Of a stretch of 64,000 nt of DNA, positions 57,476 to 64,000 are shown piece by piece (position 1 is the first letter of the stretch; each line of letters starts with the position of its first letter). The notes beneath the pieces are model-generated. The model saw only the letters and a program-made list of their open reading frames with translations, was not told the DNA's origin and did not search any database. The stretch covers positions 1,674,001 to 1,738,000 of the forward strand of contig JAECYW010000008.1 in NCBI GenBank assembly GCA_023014335.1, written 5' to 3'. This DNA comes from Galerina marginata (taxonomy: Eukaryota; Basidiomycota; Agaricomycetes; Agaricales; Galerinaceae). Both the position numbers and the translations under genes were made by a program.

Positions 57476-57664
57476 TTTAATATTTCATATTAATAGTAGA
57501 CTATAATATATTTTGGTATATATGAATGATGAACAATAAGAAATATGAAATAAACTTGGGCAACTCTCAGATGCCCTAAGATTGCCCTCTGACTTATAAT
57601 TATAGGCCCATGTTGCCTGCGCCTGAGCACAGTCAAGACTGAGCCCTAACCCTAAGAGTAGTGT

Positions 57665-57706
57665 CTAACCCTACGAGGACCGACGCGTCGGTCCTCGTAG
57701 GGTTAG
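57665..57706. repeat. 42-base palindrome, copy 6, with compensated change
   Basis: Same core as the others except CTACGAGG on the left and CCTCGTAG on the right, i.e. one base differs in each arm and the two differences complement one another. The palindrome stays perfect. It is followed by CACAGCCACA, and a partial CCCTAACCCTAAGAGTAG precedes it at 57644-57661. Confidence 0.9.
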
Positions 57707-57822
57707 CACAGCCACATGCCTGACCTAAGACGCATGTTGAAGTTGATTTCTTTTAGCCTCCTACTGTCAATCTCAACCTCAACCTCAACTTCCCTTTACA
57801 ACTCTTGCTTCTTTTCTTGAAT

Positions 57823-59510
57823 ATGTCTACTAATGCTTCTTCTTCTTCTCAGCCCCTCTCTCAGGGTATTATTTCAAACCATTTACTGAACTAAAAGCCT
57901 TGTTGATTCAGTTGTTTCTTAGCTCCAGCTCCAGCCACAGCAGCTAATTCTCCCAGAGCCAACTCTTTGCTGCTTGCAGCATTCCCATGGGATACTGATA
58001 GCTTAACTGAGCCAGTTCTTGCAGATGTTTTCCAGGGTTCCAGTACTTTAGACAAGTTGCTGAAGGTACGGTTCAATTTAAGGGTTTTAAAACATTATTC
58101 TTATCTGGGGTTTCAATCTGAAGCACTTCGGTAACTCAATGGATATGTTTGAAAAGCGCTTTGGAGCACACCGCATCACGGGGGATAGTGGACTTCGCCA
58201 GCTCCTGCGTATTGAGGGCCCAGACATGGAAACTGGCGAGCCTGCCGCCCGCAATACTGTGGTAGCCTACAAAAAAGGCAAGAAACCTGTCAAAGTCAAC
58301 AACGACCTTGCCATTTTGGTCTGTTCATATCGCGTTTTGGATGTTGCTGCCTGGTTACTTGGCAGGCAATCCACGATACTGGTTCCACAGCATCCCAAAC
58401 TCCCTCTTCCTAAATTGAGCTTTCGCGTATGTTTCTTTTTATATTATTTACGTCTTTTATTCTGAATATTTGCAGAGGTTATCACTGGTGAATGATTGTC
58501 GGTCTATACTGCTAGACGCACGGGCAAATTTCAGAAGCCAAGATACCCTGCAAACGCCTTACGCCACTAACAATATACACCTGAGCACGCTCAAGTTTTT
58601 ATGCAACGTTGAGGCCAATAGCGGCTCCTTGCAAACTCTATGGAATTTACAACTCGCCGCCATGCATCTTAGGCATTTGTTGACGATGGAATACACTCCG
58701 GACAGCTATAGTATACCGGATGTTCCAAATGATCTAAATGACTTGTTTTTCCCTTCCGAGGAGTAAGCAGATTTATATTATATATATCCTTTATCTTTAA
58801 TCATCAACTTTACCTTTATAGAGTCAGTAGTTCCTTAACACCGGCAGAAAAGGCCATATTCACCAAGCTTGCCGAGGACTATAAACATGCTGGCTTCCGG
58901 CTTTCTCTTCAGATAGCTTTACTGGTTTCTCCGATTATGTTGCTTAGCGACCTTAAGCTATGTTCCCTTTCCTGGGACAAAGCGGAGATGATTGGTGTAA
59001 GTCTTTATTTTCAATTTAACTTTTGAAGCAATATCCTTACTACAAATTTCAAGTTTTCCAAGGCTTTGGGCAATCAAAAGCCTGAAATCATCAAGCGCAT
59101 CGAAAGGATGATCTGGTTGACTTTATTTGGTATAGCTGAAGGATCTACTCAGCCATATCTAGCCATGCAATATCTGGCTACCGAGCTACCTTGGAGTGAT
59201 ATCGAAAACATGACTGACTCTGAGATTGAATGGTTCAAGCCAGGTATTATTGATGTACTTGATTGATGTTCTGTGATATACTAACACTTCTTCGCCTTTA
59301 GATCAGAATCTGAAGACTGCTTTGCCTTCTACTAGTGATGTTACGATTGTAGGGCCAATTTCGGAAAGTTGGCCTATGGCTTCAGTTCTGCGCCCTCTAC
59401 TTCCAGGCTTGATTGCTAGTGCATCTCAGCAAGGGCCTAGGGGAAACCCTGATGGTAAAGAAGATGGTGAAGGTGATTCTGCAGGCGCAGGCGCAGGTGC
59501 AGGTGCAGGT

Positions 59511-59570
<60 letters not shown>

Positions 59571-62519
59571 GCTGGCTCAGGCTCAGGCTCAGGCGCTGGC
59601 TCAGGCTTAGGTTCAGGCTCAGGCGCAGCCTCAGGTTCAGGCTCAGGCGCACCAGCTCCTGAACCAGAAGGTAAATTAATATCTATCTAAATGTCCTTTC
59701 TCTAGATTTAACCTGATAGTTTATATAGATACTACTGGAGATGCGCCTGCTGCGCCTGCTGACCAGTCAGCTCCTGGAACTCAAGGTAAGTAAACCAATA
59801 TTCATTTATATGTCGCTAGCTTTAACTTTAGTTTCTATAGATCCTCTGGAAGAGCAGGAAACTGATGCTAATGAGCCTGTAGCTTCTGGTGATCCACCCG
59901 CATTGAATACTGAAGGTGAATTTAAATTTCATTTTAAGGGTATTGATTCTAATTCTAATCTTATTTAGACCTGGGGAGGAAATTGCGTGAGCGCGGGGAA
60001 AAACGCCCTCTCCCAGTTCCAGAGCCCATCGTCAAGAAGAACCCCAAGCGCAATACTCAGTCAAAGGGAAAAGGAAAAGCCAACCCAAAACTCCTCACGT
60101 ACTCGCCGCTTCCTCTCTTCAACGTGGAAGAAGACCAGAAAACCTACGTTCCTCAGCAGGACATTGAAATGTCCTTTCCAGACGCTAAATTGGATGTGGT
60201 TACAAATCCACCCGAGGTAAGAATATATTTACATTTAAGCTACTTTTACTAAATCCTCTGAGATAGAGAGTCAAGATGTATGATGAAGTGAAGGCTGCTG
60301 ATGTCAATGACGCGGTTCTTTACGATGCTTTTGGCCGGCCCACTGTTGTCCATCCAACCTTTCACGTAAGTCTCATTTCTGGTAATATAACCGAAGATAT
60401 CTGACTATGGAATTATCACTTCAGAAAAAATCTGACGCTCAGAACTTTTATGGGCTTCTCAAAGCCGTGGAGTCTTGTTACGTCAATGGAAAGCCGCGTC
60501 ATACACAGAAAGGAGTTTATAGTAATTTCCTTATCATGGATGAAAAGGCGTACAAGGAATTAGAGCCTGAAGCTGTCCAGGATCTAGTTCGCCACAAACA
60601 GCTTGTTCTGACTGATTGCGAAATGTCCAGCATCGAATTTACCCAGCGCTCTCTCAGCAATATCTGCTCTCTCACCTCCGCTCTTTGTATCCACGGTAAG
60701 CTTAACAATCTCTCTGGTTGAACAAGTACTAACTATTTATTAGATCACTCAGTCGTTAGCAAGAACCCTAATGATTGTCATCACACCGGAAACCTTCAGC
60801 AGATCCTGGATTGCATCGACCAGGGTGATAAAGGCAAAATCTTGAACGTCTTGGACATTCCTAACTCCACTTGTCCTCTTCCGACCACTGGGTACTCTTC
60901 TGAGCTTATAGCTTGGAATGCTACTGGTGCTGATCTTTTTTGCCATCGTCAAACCGAGCACTATCCCTACTCGGATATGTCATGGTATCTCATCGGGCTT
61001 AGCGGCGCCTTACATCTCGGCCACATTGATAGTGATGGCCAGGGTACTGTCATTGAGGTTAGGAACCAAGACGGCGCTAAATTTTGGATGAAGGCCACCC
61101 GGAAAGAACTTTTGAAGAAAAACCCTGACCCAGAAGTGGATCAAGCTGCCGCTATGTTGGAACTGGCAAACATTAACATATTTCTTCAGTTTTCTTTGGA
61201 GGTTCCCAATTTGGATCATTGGATCTTGGAAGGTATACTCCTAACCCACAAAACTCGGCTGTAAGTTTTTCTCTATTTAGCTATAACTTGTTTATTGACC
61301 CCAGATTTCTAGGGTAATGGGTCCTGACTGCCCTCACTGGGTTTATACCCCATTTCACACTATCTGCTCGGGTGGTCACTATATAGCTTCCTCAACTATC
61401 CACGATACAATGATTGGTCTCATTCACGCTTTCATGCTCGATAACTTCATTTCCAACACCAACCATACTCCCACTCGCATCCTGCTTTGCCGCCTCGCCT
61501 CCTTATATTATGAAGGTCTCGTAAAGCAGAGGTATAACAAATATGGTTGGTCTTTTTGCTTTTATTCTTTTCTCTGCCTAATATTATCTTAATTACAGAA
61601 ATCGCACATGCCCATGTTTTCGATTTAGAAAACTTTTCATCCGTCGTCGACTTGATGTCATTTTGCAATCTCATCATATTGATCAACGTCCTCGACTTCA
61701 AAACCTACATGTACAACCAGGATATCACGGTCAACAACGTCAAGCAACTCTCTGCAGAACGTCTTGCAGCTATCGAAGCTTTCGACTTCAACGCAGTTCA
61801 TCCAAAGGATCGCTTGCGGTACCAACACGCCAGAGGACAGGCTTACGCTCTTATTGACTGGCTTTTTAAGTCAGTTGATATCATCGATAAAAAGACCAAA
61901 CGGACCGTCAAGAATCCTCGTACTTCTCTTTGGGTTCCTTACATTGCTCAGCAGGCTTCTGCTCTTCTTCTTTACAGGAAGAAAGCTGACAAGGCTAAAT
62001 TTAAAGGCGCCCCAGGAAGTACAGCAGCAACCCTTAACCGTCAAATCCTGCTCTGCTTTGAGGGCACTTTTCTTGAAGACCCCGTCAATGAGGCTTTGGA
62101 ATCCGAACATGAAGTTTTCACCTTCTTGGAGCCACTTAGGTATGATGTGATACGCCTAACTGCTTTGAAAGCTCCTTTACGTGAGTTCATATTATCTATT
62201 TTATATTTCATTATATTGATATGTTGTTGCATTTCTAGTCCGTCGTGAACCTTTTGACTGGGGTGAAACTGCAGCGGATAAAAAGTTTCACACGGGTAAT
62301 GCCCAAGGGTGGGCACTTTCATCTGAAGATATTGAAGAAGCCTACTTGACTGCTCGTGATCTGGAACCTGAGGAGGAAGAGCCTGTTGTGCCGGTTGTTC
62401 AAGAGCAAGAGGAAGAGGAAGAGGAAGAGCCGGAGGTAGCTGTAAGGCCTTCAAAACGCCGTAAAACACAGGTCATACCTTCTCCTTCTGCCTCACCTCC
62501 TGTATCTTCTGAAGTATGA
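57823..62519 (+). CDS. JmjC-like dioxygenase-domain protein, large multi-exon
   Basis: My splice model gives about 1,290 residues in 16 exons, from [14 protein letters not shown] at 57823 to TGA 62517-62519. The N-terminal half is of unknown fold ([38 protein letters not shown]). Next comes a glycine-serine repeat linker and a basic stretch ([16 protein letters not shown]). The C-terminal JmjC-like cupin has [53 protein letters not shown] and ICSGGHYI. The HxD iron ligands are encoded at 61022-61030, and PHWVYT supplies the likely third ligand. JmjC enzymes oxidise methyl-lysine or other side chains; the substrate here is unknown. The acidic tail ends with a KRRK nuclear-localisation-like motif. 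Confidence is good for one gene, moderate for JmjC. Confidence 0.7.
59481..59652. repeat. In-frame GGCTCA/GGCGCA hexanucleotide repeat
   Basis: About 28 tandem hexamers inside exon 7 of the JmjC-like gene, coding for alternating Gly-Ala then Gly-Ser. Because the unit is six bases, length changes stay in frame and would vary the linker. Confidence 0.9.
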
Positions 62520-62613
62520 TTACTTCATTTGTATTATTACGCTTATAATTTTCTTTGTTTGCTCTATGTTTATACCCTCAGTCTGACATCAGTAACCAAA
62601 CAAACATCAACTA

Positions 62614-64000
62614 ATGTTGAAAGTTCAACTTTTGAGGAGCGCTCTTTCTTCCTACTTACCACCATCTACTCTCTCTATCTTCAGCTCCAATGAGATTGCT
62701 TCTTGTCTTCCTAGTCTTCTTTATACTTATACCAGTAAAGCTCAATCAAATATCTCAGTCCTTGCAAAGCTTTGCTTTAGGTATACCTTTAATACACTTT
62801 GAAGTCTCAAATCTGACTCTTTTGACCTTCAAAGGTGACACTCATGACATTCAAAACTCATCTGGCATTCTTGGCATTGGCATTAGCATTCAGCATACTT
62901 TTGATACTTCTGACATTACTATTCAACATATACCCAATATCCATGGCACTAGACTTCAATATATATCTGATATATTTACCACTAAGACCTTTCATAGGAC
63001 TATATCTAGCATCGATAGTCATGACTTAGTTAGCAAATTTAAACCATGCACTCAACATATGTTTGAGGCTTTTGTAGAATATATTTATTTGACTAGCTGT
63101 TCTTTAAACAAGCTGTTTTACTATGTATATATGGCTTCATTAGACACTGATATCTTTTATCAGGTGCATAGAGTGTATTTACAACTTATCAGAAACCTTC
63201 TATTGAAACATGAATATTCAAATTTTATGCGGCTTAACATTAAATCTTCTCAGTTGGCCCTGCATCAGCTGGCTTTGTTTACTTACGACGTATCTCCAAT
63301 ATTAGTATCTTCTGCTATTCAGACTCTTGTTTTGACTAGAATTTCCATGCTTTATCTACATGAAGAGAAAGTATCTATGCAGTGGTGGTATAATTATCAG
63401 CAGCCTTTATCTAATTTTTGTATCACTAATTCTTGTTCTAAACACTTTATAAACCAATTAAAATGTTCAATAGCACATAAGTGGGATGGAAGTAATTGTA
63501 TTCTTCAACCTGATAACTCTTCTTTCTTTGGGGCTGGTCCTAAAAAAACTCTAACATATGCTTCTATTTCAAAATATATTCTTTTTCAAAATTCCTCAAT
63601 CTGCATAGATAATACAAATTTAAAATATAGTGGTCATATGGTATTTAAGGAAGCTTTGGACAAATATAGGAATAAGAATGACATTCTTTTAGTGTGTGTA
63701 CCTTTGGAGCTATTATGTGATAAGATTACTCTAAAACAAGCCCGCACTATTGCAAAATGTCATGATATTTGTAAAATAAGTACACATTCTTTACCAGCTT
63801 TAATGAATGTACTATCTTCTCATCAGTGTGTTGGTAACTGTGCTGGCTTTTGTACTATTTTTTCCCTTGCACCAGCTATATTAACACCTGCAACACCTGC
63901 TGAACGTCAAACTACTTGGTATAACAAGCTTAATAAAGTTAAAAAAGCAAATCATATCCACAATAAAGCGGCCCAAAATAACCTAAAGAAACAAAAAGAT
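62614..64000 (+). CDS. Large ORF open at the window end, possible Helitron replicase N-terminus
   Basis: MLKVQLLRSALSSYLPPSTL starts at 62614. After one short intron (about 62780-62834, joining LCFR to CDTHDIQNSSG) the frame stays open without a stop for about 390 codons to the end of the window. It includes QHMFEAFVEYIYLTSCSLNK, VSMQWWYNYQQPLSNFC, HKWDGSNCILQPDNSSFFGA and VPLELLCDKITLKQARTIAK. A cysteine cluster HQCVGNCAGFC is followed by a basic PAERQTTWYNKLNKVKKAN. In mushroom genomes a similar order (short helical segment, CxxC-type cluster, basic stretch) precedes the Helitron helicase-like domain, so that is my guess. No helicase motif is in view, and the 3' end is outside the window. 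Confidence 0.5.

Noticed and set aside
61547..62248. 233-residue frame taken as its own gene
   Set aside because: It is an exon of the JmjC-like gene extended backward through its upstream intron.

Overview
The window looks like a contig from a mushroom-type basidiomycete (Agaricomycetes-like). Its genes are split by many short GT-AG introns of about 50-70 bases. It carries a fungal sphingolipid C9-methyltransferase and typical fungal housekeeping genes, followed by a long AT-rich, repeat-laden accessory region.

Region 1 (1-16 kb) is ordinary, compact and gene-dense. In order it holds the 3' part of a sphingolipid C9-methyltransferase (+), an SPX-RING ubiquitin ligase (+), mitochondrial release factor 1 (-), a CSC1/OSCA-type membrane channel (+), a PAC1-like proteasome assembly chaperone (-), a Cdc4-like myosin light chain (+) and a FAF2/UBXD8-like UAS-UBX protein (-). 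Neighbours are convergent with about 150-base gaps or divergent with 95-141-base shared promoters.

Region 2 (16-38.7 kb) is a transposon and fold-back zone. It contains a hAT-type element with an exact 8-base target duplication, ATTCC-rich blocks, two related fold-back elements (19.1-20.05 kb and 35.5-36.95 kb), a GC-rich repeat block, an XPG/GEN1-like nuclease gene with a one-base frameshift, and a probable tyrosine-recombinase-like gene. That last gene is cut inside an intron by an 8.06-kb palindromic element (26757-34820). The two 3,029-base arms of this element align without a net indel, and one arm carries a nested CACTA-like element with a 3-base target duplication.

Region 3 (38.7-64 kb) is an accessory gene island. 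It holds an F-box-like/nucleotidyltransferase-like gene, unknown multi-exon genes, a SET-domain methyltransferase, a TET/JBP-like 2-oxoglutarate dioxygenase, a JmjC-like dioxygenase and, at the right edge, the start of a large ORF that may be the N-terminal part of a Helitron replicase. Between the TET/JBP and JmjC genes is a GC-rich block of diverged direct repeats, into which a 5'-truncated LINE has inserted (12-base target duplication, poly-A tail). Perfect 42-base palindromes with telomere-like ends sit at 37.9-38.2, 48.1-48.3 and 57.7 kb, between the gene cassettes.

The most interesting features are the three putative chromatin/DNA-modification enzymes (TET/JBP, SET, JmjC) sharing one repeat-rich island, and the family of self-complementary repeats (giant fold-back, 42-base palindromes, GTGGCTGTG boxes) surrounding them. 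Exon boundaries were read by eye and are approximate; no database search was run.
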